DNA from: an uncultured Peptostreptococcus sp.
GTDB taxonomy: Bacteria > Bacillota > Clostridia > Peptostreptococcales > Peptostreptococcaceae
Direction: 5' to 3'
DNA: 48,261 nt
Assembly: GCA_900759325.1 (NCBI GenBank)
Contig: CAAEUW010000061.1
Coordinates: 1-48,261, forward strand
Part shown: one piece after another, positions 33,660-42,430 of the stretch
How the letters are laid out: each line of letters begins with the position of its first letter
Numbering within the stretch: position 1 is the stretch's first letter
Made by a program: the position numbers and the translations under genes
The notes under the pieces: generated by a model
What the model saw: only the letters and a program-made list of their open reading frames with translations
What the model was told of the DNA's origin: nothing
Databases searched by the model: none

Positions 33660-33667
33660 GTCCGGTT
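33650..33667. repeat. GC-rich dyad AACCGG/CCGGTT
   Basis: AACCGG (33650-33655), six bases, CCGGTT (33662-33667); partial symmetry extends outward to TTAA on both sides. It is conspicuous in a strongly AT-rich region and has no T run after it, so a protein-binding site is more likely than a terminator. Confidence 0.6.
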
Positions 33668-33806
33668 CTTAACTACTAAATATGCTATTTTAAACATGTG
33701 AAAATAGTAAAAAACACAACTTTTAGTGATAGAAAAGTTTCATTATGAAGTGATTGGAGTATCTTATCTTATATTATTATAGTTTGTGGCTAATAATCTA
33801 TAAGTG

Positions 33807-33815
33807 TGTTATAAT
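33807..33815 (+). promoter_or_regulatory. ProX-like gene promoter, extended -10
   Basis: TGTTATAAT, with TATAAT at 33810-33815. A weak TTGTGG -35 lies at 33784-33789 with a long 20-bp spacer. Confidence 0.55.
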
Positions 33816-33851
33816 GCAGTAAGTAAATATATATGAAATTAGGAGGATATT

Positions 33852-34349
33852 ATGGAGATTTTAGAAAATGAACAGCAAGTCTATGATAAATTAGACTCTC
33901 TAGGCGTAGAATATAAGGTAATTGAACATGAACCACTTTTTATAGCTGAAGATATGGATAAGATAGCTGATAGGGCTCCAGGAATTCAGTGCAAGAACCT
34001 CTTCTTAAGAAATGCCAAGGGAAACAAGTATTACCTAATCACTGCTGAACATATGGCAGATATAGATATGGTTGATATCAGGGCAAAGATAGGTTCTACA
34101 AGATTATCCTTTGGATCACCTCAAAGGCTTATGAAGGTTTTAAAGCTTGAGCCAGGATCTGTAAATCCCTTCTCTCTTATTAATGATACAAACAAAGAGG
34201 TCCAGTTCTTTTTAGATAAGAACCTTATGACAGACCAACAGCTTAACTTCCACCCCAATGTAAACCATAAGACGGTAAATATATCTTTTGAGGGTTTAAA
34301 GAAATATCTTTCTTCAATAGGAGTAGTAGTAAATACAATAGACCTTTAA
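33852..34349 (+). CDS. YbaK/ProX-type aminoacyl-tRNA deacylase
   Basis: Hydrolyses mischarged tRNA, most likely Ala-tRNA-Pro, by family (ProX/PrdX group). It is a free-standing 165-residue editing domain with the characteristic CKNLFLRNAKGNKYYLITAE and FGSPQRLMKVLKLEPGSVNPF segments; K48, in CKNLF, is the conserved tRNA-binding lysine. AGGAGG lies upstream and a bidirectional terminator downstream. No proline reductase genes adjoin, so a PrdX role in a prd operon is not indicated here. Its long upstream region suggests special control. Confidence 0.88.
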   Translation: MEILENEQQVYDKLDSLGVEYKVIEHEPLFIAEDMDKIADRAPGIQCKNLFLRNAKGNKYYLITAEHMADIDMVDIRAKIGSTRLSFGSPQRLMKVLKLEPGSVNPFSLINDTNKEVQFFLDKNLMTDQQLNFHPNVNHKTVNISFEGLKKYLSSIGVVVNTIDL

Positions 34350-34406
34350 TCTTATATATTTAAGATAGGTTAACAACATATATGGTAGAGATAATTTTAC
34401 GTAAAT

Positions 34407-34445
34407 AAAAAAGTAAGTAGGACTATTTATCCTTCTTACTTTTTC
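34407..34445. terminator. Bidirectional terminator between ProX-like and lyase genes
   Basis: AAAAAAGTAAG (34407-34417) and an AGG/CCT extension pair with CTTACTTTTT (34435-34444), one mismatch; T runs follow on both strands. It serves both convergent genes. Confidence 0.85.
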
Positions 34446-34553
34446 TTTGTATACATAGATGCTCTTAGGTCTTTACTAGGTAATCTAAGATTAATCAGAA
34501 GACATTATAAGACCCATTCTTTATGCCACTCACTATCCGCTTAAATACATAAA

Positions 34554-35828
34554 CTATAAGATATTCATCTGTTGCAGGGCCTTTAAAGATCCCATTTTTG
34601 AGTGGTCATATGTCATGCCGCCCTGGAAATAAACATTATAAGGTGGCCTAATTGGTCCATCAGCACTTAATTCTATTGATGATCCCTGGACGAAGGCTCC
34701 TGCTGCCATAATTACCTGGTCATCATAGCCAGGCATATCCCATGGTACTGGTGTTACATATGAATCGACTGGTGCTGCAGCTTGAACACCCTCGCAGAAC
34801 TTGATCAATTCGTCTGCACTATGAAGCTGGACAATTTGTATAATATCACTTCTCTCAGCATCGTAGGCAGGATTGACCTTGTAGCCAAGTTTTTCATAGA
34901 GTCTTGCACAAAAGATTGCCCCCATTATAGCCTGAGATACTACATAAGGTGCTATAAACAAGCCTTGAAGTATTGATCTAGTAGTTCCAAAGGTAAGCCC
35001 ACATTCTTTACCAATTCCTGGACAAGTCAACCTATAGGCAATTAATTCAATTACATCAGACCTACCAACTATATATCCACCCGCAAGAGCAAGACCTCCA
35101 CCAGGATTTTTTATTAGAGACCCAGCCATTACATCTGCTCCGACATCAGTGGGCTCAAGAGTTTCCAAAAATTCACCATAACAGTTGTCAACCATGACAA
35201 TAAGGTCAGGTTTTACTGACTTTACGGCTTCTATAGCTTCCTTTATATCCATAATAGTTAGGGATTTTCTCCAGGCATAGCCCTTTGACCTCTGGATCAT
35301 TATTAGCTTGGTTTTTTCGCTGATGGCTGCCTTTGCTGCTTCAATGTCGATGTCTCCATTTTCCAGAAAGTCTACCTGCTTGTAGGTAACACCAAATTCC
35401 TTTAGGCAGCCCTTCTCTTCCCTTATCCCAATTACACCCTGAAGTGTATCATAAGGTGCAGAGGTAATAGATAGTATTTCATCTCCAGGCCTAACTATAC
35501 CCTGAACAGTTAGGGAAAGGGCATGTGTACCATTTACTATCTGGGGTCTAACAAGGGCATCCTCAGCATGGAATACATTGGCATAGATTTCCTCTAATTT
35601 TTCACGGCCAATATCATTATAGCCATAGCCAGTAGTCCAATTGAAGTGGTTATCACTAAGGTTGGCTTCCTGCATGGCATTTAAGACCTTCAACTGGTTG
35701 TACTCTCTTATTTCCTTTATCCTATCGAACTGGGTCTTTATTTCCTGGTCGACCTCCTTGGACAGGTCAAATATTTTCTTATCTATACCATATTTACTCA
35801 ATAAGAGCTCTTCGGTTTCTTTTAACAT
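34554..35828 (-). CDS. Methionine gamma-lyase family PLP protein (aluminium-resistance type)
   Basis: A PLP enzyme of the Cys/Met metabolism fold, in the subgroup often annotated as aluminium resistance or methionine gamma-lyase-like protein; the true substrate is not established. In the 424-residue protein, VNGTHALSLT binds the cofactor phosphate, D214 in VMVDNCYGEF holds the pyridine nitrogen, and K240 in GSLIKNPGGGLA is the PLP lysine. Its start codon overlaps the miaA stop by one base (TAATG), so it is translationally coupled to miaA and is the last gene of the mutS-mutL-miaA unit. Confidence 0.88.
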   Translation of the reverse strand: MLKETEELLLSKYGIDKKIFDLSKEVDQEIKTQFDRIKEIREYNQLKVLNAMQEANLSDNHFNWTTGYGYNDIGREKLEEIYANVFHAEDALVRPQIVNGTHALSLTVQGIVRPGDEILSITSAPYDTLQGVIGIREEKGCLKEFGVTYKQVDFLENGDIDIEAAKAAISEKTKLIMIQRSKGYAWRKSLTIMDIKEAIEAVKSVKPDLIVMVDNCYGEFLETLEPTDVGADVMAGSLIKNPGGGLALAGGYIVGRSDVIELIAYRLTCPGIGKECGLTFGTTRSILQGLFIAPYVVSQAIMGAIFCARLYEKLGYKVNPAYDAERSDIIQIVQLHSADELIKFCEGVQAAAPVDSYVTPVPWDMPGYDDQVIMAAGAFVQGSSIELSADGPIRPPYNVYFQGGMTYDHSKMGSLKALQQMNIL

Positions 35829-36784
35829 TATATTTCTCCTTTTTCTTCAAAGCCTTGACTAGCCATGAATTTTCTTATAATTTTTAACTGGTCATCTATA
35901 GATTTTACCTTATCAATGTCAAGCCATAGGGCCTTTGGATATCTCTTGAACCATGTTATCTGTCTCTTAGCATATCTTCTAGAGGACTGTTTAATGGATG
36001 CTTTTGCATCCTCTAGACTAATTAGTCCCTCAAAATAGTCTAGAATCTCCTTATAGCCTATTCCCTGCATAGAGGTAATTTCCTTTTTATAGCCCATCTT
36101 GTGTAGGGCCTCTACCTCATCAAGAAGACCCTGTTCAAACATAAGGTCTACCCTATTGTTAATGCGGTCATATAGGTGGTCCCTATCTCTATTAAGAACA
36201 ATAATATGGGCTTGATAATTTTCGTTAAGTGTCAAGTCGCTTGAAAAGTCCCCAAGCTGACCACCAGACTTATAGACCTCAATAGCCCTTATAAGCCTTT
36301 TTGAGTTATTTTTATGGATACGCCTAGCAGTTTGAGGTGATATATCCTCAAGCATTGAATAAAGGTAGTCGTTCCCCTTTTCCTTTAATATGTCTTCAAG
36401 CTCCTTCCTTATACTTGGATCAGCCTTGGACTGACCAAAGTCCATATTAAAGATGATAGAGTTTAGGTAAAGTCCCGTTCCTCCTGTGATTATCGGGAGT
36501 TTGCCCCTTGAATAGATATCCTCTATTATAGACTTTGTGGCATTTTGGAAGTCTGATACAGAGAAATCCTCATCGGGTTCAATTATATCAATCATATGGT
36601 GGACGACCCCATCCATTTCTTCAGGTCTTACCTTAGCGCTACCGATATCCATATACTTGTAAATCTGCATTGAGTCTGCGGATATTATTTCACCATGAAG
36701 GCTCTTGGCCAATTTTATGGAGAGGTCGGTCTTACCGACTGCTGTAGGACCTGTGAGTATAAGTATTGGTATTATATTTTCCAT
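35828..36784 (-). CDS. miaA: tRNA dimethylallyltransferase
   Basis: Adds a dimethylallyl group to A37 of tRNAs that read codons starting with U. In the 318-residue protein the P-loop is GPTAVGKTDLS, followed by ISADSMQIYKYMDIGSAK, the substrate-binding GGTGLYLNS and the RRYAKRQITWFKR motif near the C-terminus. Its DMAPP substrate comes from the MEP pathway, whose last enzyme, IspH, is also in this window. It lies 27 bases after mutL and overlaps the next gene by one base. hfq, which often follows miaA in related genomes, is absent here. Confidence 0.95.
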   Translation of the reverse strand: MENIIPILILTGPTAVGKTDLSIKLAKSLHGEIISADSMQIYKYMDIGSAKVRPEEMDGVVHHMIDIIEPDEDFSVSDFQNATKSIIEDIYSRGKLPIITGGTGLYLNSIIFNMDFGQSKADPSIRKELEDILKEKGNDYLYSMLEDISPQTARRIHKNNSKRLIRAIEVYKSGGQLGDFSSDLTLNENYQAHIIVLNRDRDHLYDRINNRVDLMFEQGLLDEVEALHKMGYKKEITSMQGIGYKEILDYFEGLISLEDAKASIKQSSRRYAKRQITWFKRYPKALWLDIDKVKSIDDQLKIIRKFMASQGFEEKGEI

Positions 36785-36811
36785 ACTTTTTCCTTTCTGG
36801 GGTTAGGTCCC

Positions 36812-38866
36812 CTACATTTTTCTCTTAAACATCTTTTCCATATCGTACTTGGTCATAGATACCATAACAGGTCTTCCATGAGGGCAAGTATATGGATTGT
36901 CACATTTTTTTAGTGACTCTAGAAGGGCGATCACTTCATTATAATCAAGCTTGTCGTTAGCCTTTATGGCCGACTTACAAGCTATTTCTGCAATTTCGTC
37001 ATACTTGCTGTCATAAATACTATCTCTTTTAGATGCCTTTTCAAGGTCTGAAAACTTGTCTATAAGTTCATATATAAACCTCTCTGATTCCGGCCTTCCA
37101 AAGGTATTTGGTAAGCCTCTTACGCTAATATTCTTGTGTCCAAAGACTTCGACTATAAAGCCATACCTTTCGAATAGGTCTATATTCCTTGTTGCTATTT
37201 CCATGTCAGTTGGAGATAGATCCATTATAATTGGATCTAGTAGGTACTGAACCCTAATGGAATCAGACTTGAAGGATTTCATGTACATTTCAAACCTAAC
37301 TCTTTCATGGGCTGCGTGCTGGTCCATCATATATAGTTGGTCAGACTTAGAAAAAAGAATATAAGTATTGAATACAATGCCTATATAGTTGAGTCCATCG
37401 AATTCGTGTCTAACTGAAGTGTCTTCTTCCACAAAGGAAAGTTGGTGGTCTTGGTCAGAACTTGTTCCAGTTTCCTTATTGATTGAGTCTAGTCGACCTC
37501 TTATATTAACTTTGTCAGCAGTTGAGTCATGCTGACCCAATGTATACTTATCATCTTGAACCAATATATCCCTATTTTCTAACGATCTTATTTCGCTTAG
37601 GCTAGTAAAGTGGTCTGCCTTATAAAGAGTCTTATCTGAAGAGGAAGATGCCTTTTCTATATCATGCTTTGGATCGTCAAAATCCTTATGATTATGAGAT
37701 GTCCCTAAAACTATATTCTCTTCGGCTTCAAAAGCAGATTTCCCATTTTCCCTTACTAAGTCTGAATTGGTCTTTTGCTCATTTTTAGTATAGGTAAAAG
37801 AGTCAAAGGTCCTGAATGTATCATTTGATTCATAGGACTTTTTAGCTAGGTCCTTAGACCTATACCTACCGACCAGGCTATTCTTAAGGAGGCTTCCCCT
37901 TATATAGTCTCCTAAGTCCTCAAGTATTGGTCCTTCATTGTCAAACTTAACCTCAAGCTTGCTTGGATGTATATTCACATCGATTTTAGCTGGGTCTATT
38001 TGAAGATTTATAAAATATACAGGGTACTTGTTAATAGGTATGATGTCCTTATAGGCACTATTAATAGCATCCATTATATTAGGACTCTTTACATATCTCC
38101 CGTTTATGAAAATAAGTTGGTTATTTCTGTTTGACCTGTATACATTGTTATTAGCAATGTATCCATCTATCTTATAATAGGCTGACTGGTAGTCAATTTT
38201 TATCAGGTTATCACTAGTGTCCTTACCATAAATCATCCTAATAGTATTATATAGGTTTGAATCACCAATCGTTTCAAAAATGGTTTTTCCATTATTTATA
38301 TACTTAATACTAACACCTGGATTACCGATTGCTAGCTTATTTATAAGGTCAGTTATATTAATAATCTCTGCATGGTTGGACTTTAGAAACTTCCTTCTAG
38401 CAGGCACATTGTAGAAGAGGTCTTTTACAATGAGTTGTGTTCCTGTATTTGCACCTACAGGGCTTTTAGATTCTATCTTACCACCATTTATAAGTAATCT
38501 GGTACCCATAAGGGCATCCTTAGTCTTAGTAGTCATATCTACCTTGGATACAGCCGCAATTGATGCCAGGGCCTCCCCCCTAAAGCCAAGAGAGTGAAGG
38601 TTAGATAGGTCCTCTGCCCTCCTTATCTTGCTCGTAGCATGCCTTAAGAAGGCCTTATTTATATCATCAGCATCTATACCAGATCCATTGTCTATGACTT
38701 TAATCATATCCTTGCCTGCATTTTCTATTTGTATAGTTATGGTCTTTGCACCAGCATCTAGGGAGTTTTCGACCACTTCCTTTATAATCGATGAAGGTCT
38801 TTCTATGACTTCACCAGCAGCAATTTTATTGATAGTCGAATCATCTAATATATTTATCCTAGTCAT
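36812..38866 (-). CDS. mutL: DNA mismatch repair protein MutL
   Basis: Links MutS-bound mismatches to downstream excision. The 684-residue protein has an N-terminal GHKL ATPase (IAAGEVIERPSS; DNGSGID; FRGEALASI), a polar linker around 340-490 and a C-terminal domain. The DQHAAHERVRFE metal-binding motif and CPHGRP indicate an active endonuclease, as in Gram-positive bacteria lacking MutH. ATG 38866 is used because AGGAGG lies 5 bases before it; the GTG six bases upstream overlaps that site. The mutS stop codon lies within the ribosome site, so the genes are coupled. Confidence 0.96.
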   Translation of the reverse strand: MTRINILDDSTINKIAAGEVIERPSSIIKEVVENSLDAGAKTITIQIENAGKDMIKVIDNGSGIDADDINKAFLRHATSKIRRAEDLSNLHSLGFRGEALASIAAVSKVDMTTKTKDALMGTRLLINGGKIESKSPVGANTGTQLIVKDLFYNVPARRKFLKSNHAEIINITDLINKLAIGNPGVSIKYINNGKTIFETIGDSNLYNTIRMIYGKDTSDNLIKIDYQSAYYKIDGYIANNNVYRSNRNNQLIFINGRYVKSPNIMDAINSAYKDIIPINKYPVYFINLQIDPAKIDVNIHPSKLEVKFDNEGPILEDLGDYIRGSLLKNSLVGRYRSKDLAKKSYESNDTFRTFDSFTYTKNEQKTNSDLVRENGKSAFEAEENIVLGTSHNHKDFDDPKHDIEKASSSSDKTLYKADHFTSLSEIRSLENRDILVQDDKYTLGQHDSTADKVNIRGRLDSINKETGTSSDQDHQLSFVEEDTSVRHEFDGLNYIGIVFNTYILFSKSDQLYMMDQHAAHERVRFEMYMKSFKSDSIRVQYLLDPIIMDLSPTDMEIATRNIDLFERYGFIVEVFGHKNISVRGLPNTFGRPESERFIYELIDKFSDLEKASKRDSIYDSKYDEIAEIACKSAIKANDKLDYNEVIALLESLKKCDNPYTCPHGRPVMVSMTKYDMEKMFKRKM

Positions 38867-38875
38867 AGCCACCTC

Positions 38876-41518
38876 CTAGCTCTTACTAATTTTTTCTGCT
38901 TCCTTCTTTAATTCATACATTGCATTCATAATATCCATAGGAGTAGAATTCATTATGTCAATATCCAAGATCCTAGCAATAAAGTCCATATAGGCCCTAT
39001 TTTTATCTTGGATTTCTTTATTTTTAGCCTGGTTTTGGAACATGTCAAAGCTAAGCTGTACACTATTGGACTGAGACTGGTCGATGCTAGCAGAATTATC
39101 AATATGGTTCTTTTCAAGTTCTACTAGTATTTGGTCTGCCCTTGCTATGACATCATCAGGTAGTTTGGCCAATTTTGCAACATAGATGCCGTAACTCTTA
39201 TCAGCAGCCCCCTCTATAATCTTTCTTAAGAAAACGATATTGTCTCCATCTTCTTGAACAGCAACAGAATAATTCTTTATCCTTGTATACTTGTCTTCTA
39301 GGTCAGTCAACTCGTGATAGTGGGTTGCGAAAAGAGTCTTGGATCCAATCTTATTGTATATGTACTCTACTATCGACCAGGCAAGAGATATACCATCATA
39401 GGTACTTGTACCCCTTCCTATTTCATCCAGAATAATTAAGCTATCACTGCTTGCGTTTGACAGTATCTGGCTTACCTCATCCATTTCAACCATAAAGGTT
39501 GACTGGCCTTGGGCTAGGTCATCACTTGCTCCTACCCTGGTAAATATACGGTCTACTATAGGTATATTTGCATAGGTCGCTGGTACAAAGGAACCAATAT
39601 GGGCCATTAAAGTAATCAAGGCTACCTGTCTCATATAGGTTGACTTACCAGACATATTTGGACCTGTAATAATATTAACCATATTATCATAGCCTATATC
39701 TGTATCATTATTAATAAAGTTTTCCTCGCCAATAATCTGCTCTATAACAGGGTGACGACCACCTTCTATAGTCAAGACTCCGTTTTTATTTATATTTGGT
39801 CTTGTGTAATTATACCTGTTCGCTATAATAGCATTCGAAATATATAGGTCAAGTTGGGCGATCTTAGCTGCCACTATTTGTATCCTGTCAATATTTTGGT
39901 ATACCTGTCCACAAATATCCTTGAAAAAGTTATACTCCATAGCCTTTATTTTATCCTCAGCATTGAGTATCTTGTCTTCAATTTCCTTTAGCTCAGGTGT
40001 TATAAACCTTTCGGCATTGACCAGGGTCTGTTTTCTTATATATGATTCATCTATATCTATCTGAAGAAGGCTGGCCTTTGTAATTTCAATGTAGTAGCCA
40101 AAAACCTTATTATATCCTATTTTTAGAGATTTTGCACCAGTTTTTTCCCTCTCTCTTTGCTCTATATCCCGAATCATAAAGGCCCCGTTATTAGATATAT
40201 CTCTTAGCTGGTCTAGTTCATCAGAATAGGCTTCCCTTATTATATTACCGTCCTTAGTTCCCGTTGCAGGTTCATCTTTTATAGAATCCCTTATCAGCAT
40301 ATAAATATCACTTAGGCAGTCTAGGTCCTCAATAAAGGTCTTTAAAACATAAGCCTTAGAGTTGGATATAGTATCCGTGATATATGGAAGGACCTCGAGA
40401 CTATTCTTAAGGTTTACCAGGTCCTTAGGAGATACCCTATCATAGGCTATCTTGGCACAAATCCTTTCTAAATCAAAAATTGAAGAAAGTGACGTTTTTA
40501 GCTCATCCCTAAGTATATAGTCCTCCTTTATTTCCTGGGTAATATTCAGTCGGTGGTCTATAATATCTTTATTTATAAGGGGCTGCTCAATATGCTTTTT
40601 AAGCATTCTAGCACCCATAGGTGTAGATGTAGCGTCAAGTACCTGTAAGAGGCTCCCCTTTTTCTTACTAGTCCTAATAGTCTTGGTCAATTCCAAATTT
40701 ATACGAGTAAATAAGTCAAGGGCCATATAGTCTCCTGACTGGTATATATTTATTGTATTTAGGTTACTTTCATGCATCATCTGGGTCTTACTGATATAGT
40801 TTAAGACTATGGCAAGTGAATACATAATCAGGTTATCCCTGTCTAGACCTAGCTGGTCTAGGTAGGACTGTTCAAACTGTTTAGTAATTATAGTCTTATC
40901 TAAGAGACTGGTATCAAAGTCCTCATTTAGGTATATGTTGGCCATATCAGATAGGCTGCCTAATGAACCTAAAAGGTCTGGGCTGTTGGACAAAACCTCT
41001 CTAGGAAGAATTTTAGCAACCTCATTTTTAACCTTGTCCAGGTCTAACAGTGATGCATTTAGCTCACCAGTGCTAATATCTACATAGGCAATTGAAACTT
41101 CATGGCCCTGGCAATATATAGCCATTAGATAATTATTTGAGCTCTTTTCCAGTGAGTCATCCTCTAGTAGGGTTCCAGGTGTAACGATCTTTACAACCTC
41201 TCTTTTTACCAAGCCCTTAGCAGTAGCAGGGTCCTCTACCTGCTCTCCTATAGCTACCTTATAACCAGCCTCCACAAGCCTTGTAAGGTAGGACGATGCG
41301 GAGTGATATGGAACGCCACACATAGGGGCTCTTTCCTCTAGGCCACAAGCCTTACCTGTAAGAGCTATATCTAGTATTCTAGATGCTAAAAGTGCATCAT
41401 CAAAGAACATTTCATAAAAGTCACCTAATCTATAAAATAGAATACAATCGGGATATTCATCTTTTGTTTCTAAGTATTTTTTCATCATGGGTGAAAGTTT
41501 ATCTCTATCTATATTCAT
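38876..41518 (-). CDS. mutS: DNA mismatch repair protein MutS
   Basis: Recognises base mismatches and small loops. The 880-residue protein has the mismatch-wedge Phe in LFYRLGDFYEMFF near the N-terminus, connector, lever and clamp domains, and the ATPase with Walker A GPNMSGKST and the signature region DEIGRGTSTYDGIS. ATG 41518 is preferred for GGAGG five bases upstream; earlier in-frame starts fall before that site. Its promoter (41549-41578) lies right against the terminator of the thiamine-transport operon. First gene of mutS-mutL-miaA-lyase. Confidence 0.97.
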   Translation of the reverse strand: MNIDRDKLSPMMKKYLETKDEYPDCILFYRLGDFYEMFFDDALLASRILDIALTGKACGLEERAPMCGVPYHSASSYLTRLVEAGYKVAIGEQVEDPATAKGLVKREVVKIVTPGTLLEDDSLEKSSNNYLMAIYCQGHEVSIAYVDISTGELNASLLDLDKVKNEVAKILPREVLSNSPDLLGSLGSLSDMANIYLNEDFDTSLLDKTIITKQFEQSYLDQLGLDRDNLIMYSLAIVLNYISKTQMMHESNLNTINIYQSGDYMALDLFTRINLELTKTIRTSKKKGSLLQVLDATSTPMGARMLKKHIEQPLINKDIIDHRLNITQEIKEDYILRDELKTSLSSIFDLERICAKIAYDRVSPKDLVNLKNSLEVLPYITDTISNSKAYVLKTFIEDLDCLSDIYMLIRDSIKDEPATGTKDGNIIREAYSDELDQLRDISNNGAFMIRDIEQREREKTGAKSLKIGYNKVFGYYIEITKASLLQIDIDESYIRKQTLVNAERFITPELKEIEDKILNAEDKIKAMEYNFFKDICGQVYQNIDRIQIVAAKIAQLDLYISNAIIANRYNYTRPNINKNGVLTIEGGRHPVIEQIIGEENFINNDTDIGYDNMVNIITGPNMSGKSTYMRQVALITLMAHIGSFVPATYANIPIVDRIFTRVGASDDLAQGQSTFMVEMDEVSQILSNASSDSLIILDEIGRGTSTYDGISLAWSIVEYIYNKIGSKTLFATHYHELTDLEDKYTRIKNYSVAVQEDGDNIVFLRKIIEGAADKSYGIYVAKLAKLPDDVIARADQILVELEKNHIDNSASIDQSQSNSVQLSFDMFQNQAKNKEIQDKNRAYMDFIARILDIDIMNSTPMDIMNAMYELKKEAEKISKS

Positions 41519-41548
41519 GACTACCTCCATCTTATTTCTCAATATTTA

Positions 41549-41578
41549 ATTATAACATATTTCTATAATGCTTGACAA
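41549..41578 (-). promoter_or_regulatory. mutS operon promoter
   Basis: Minus strand: TTGTCA (41578-41573), 18-bp spacer, TATAAT (41554-41549) with extended TGT. The -35 abuts the T run of the upstream terminator. Confidence 0.75.
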
Positions 41579-41635
41579 AAAACCAACCCCTAAAAGTCAG
41601 AAATTTAAACTACTAAAACTCTTTTGAGGTTGGTT
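41576..41635 (-). terminator. Terminator of the thiXYZ operon
   Basis: AACCAACCCCTAAAAG (41581-41596) pairs with CTTTTGAGGTTGGTT (41621-41635) with one bulge, 24-nt loop, followed on the minus strand by TTTTTTG. Confidence 0.85.
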
Positions 41636-41704
41636 GTTAAAGCTTATTTGATTGTACTAATAATATTATAGATATCTAATGCTATTTGAGTCAAAATAAG
41701 AAAA

Positions 41705-42430
41705 TCAGGCTCGAATCAAGTCCATAATATGGGCCTTTATCCTGGCCACCTCCCCTATTTGTGTCTTATCTACATGGCTAGGGTAAAGGGAAATTTCCTC
41801 CTTAATATGAGCTGGCTTGTTTGATAGTACATAAACCCTATCAGCCAAATTAATAGCCTCATCTATATCATGGGTTATCAGGAAAATAGTTGAGTTCATT
41901 TTCCTTCTTACCTTCCGAAACCAGTCCTGAATTGATGCCTTGGTTATAGAATCTAGGGCACCAAAGGGCTCATCCAAAAGCATGATATCATTAGATGAGA
42001 AGTAGGTCCTCATAAAGTTTGCCCTCTGTCTCATACCACCTGATAGCTCATGGGGATACATATTTTCATAGCCTTCAAGTTCGAAGGTCTTAAAGTATGG
42101 CTTAACACTTTCTCTAGCAAGACTCTTTGACTGGCCTTCAATTATCATTGGAAGGGCTACATTGTCCAATATAGTCTTATATGGCAGTAAGAGGTCTTTT
42201 TGGTACATATAGCTAAGTTTACCCTCAATCCTATAGCTACCTGAAGAGGGCTCTACTAGGCCTGCTATTATATTAAATATTGTAGACTTACCACAACCGC
42301 TCGGTCCAACAATGGCAACTAGTTCACCCTCGCTTATATGGAGGTTTATATTATCCAGTATTTTAGTTTTACCATAGTACCTATTGATGTTTTCAAAGAC
42401 AACCTTAATTTTATTTTGGCAAGAATTCAT
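41705..42430 (-). CDS. thiZ: Thiamine-precursor ABC transporter, ATP-binding protein
   Basis: ATPase of an importer for a pyrimidine precursor of thiamine. In the 241-residue protein, Walker A is GPSGCGKST, the signature is LSGGMRQRA, Walker B is IMLLDEPFGALD and the switch His is in ITHDIDEA; it is most like the nitrate/taurine/ThiZ group. ATG 42430 is chosen for GAGG nine bases before it, and overlaps the end of thiY by 20 bases. Specificity comes from the TPP riboswitch and the NMT1-like binding protein rather than from this subunit. Last gene of the operon. Confidence 0.88.
   Translation of the reverse strand: MNSCQNKIKVVFENINRYYGKTKILDNINLHISEGELVAIVGPSGCGKSTIFNIIAGLVEPSSGSYRIEGKLSYMYQKDLLLPYKTILDNVALPMIIEGQSKSLARESVKPYFKTFELEGYENMYPHELSGGMRQRANFMRTYFSSNDIMLLDEPFGALDSITKASIQDWFRKVRRKMNSTIFLITHDIDEAINLADRVYVLSNKPAHIKEEISLYPSHVDKTQIGEVARIKAHIMDLIRA

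Larger units (their letters stand above)
33176..33851. other. Long divergent intergenic region between nrdD and the ProX-like gene
   Basis: No gene of size. It contains three phased NrdR-like boxes near nrdD and a 12-bp palindrome TATGGTACCATA (33511-33522). Nearer the ProX-like gene are a possible 19-codon leader ORF (33600-33659), a fourth NrdR-like box (33630-33645), the GC-rich dyad AACCGG-N6-CCGGTT (33650-33667) and an extended -10 (33807-33815). Confidence 0.65.

Noticed and set aside
41634..41652. Possible Rex half-site TTGTTAA upstream of mutS
   Set aside because: Only one half matches and it lies past the thiXYZ terminator stem, with no redox gene to control.
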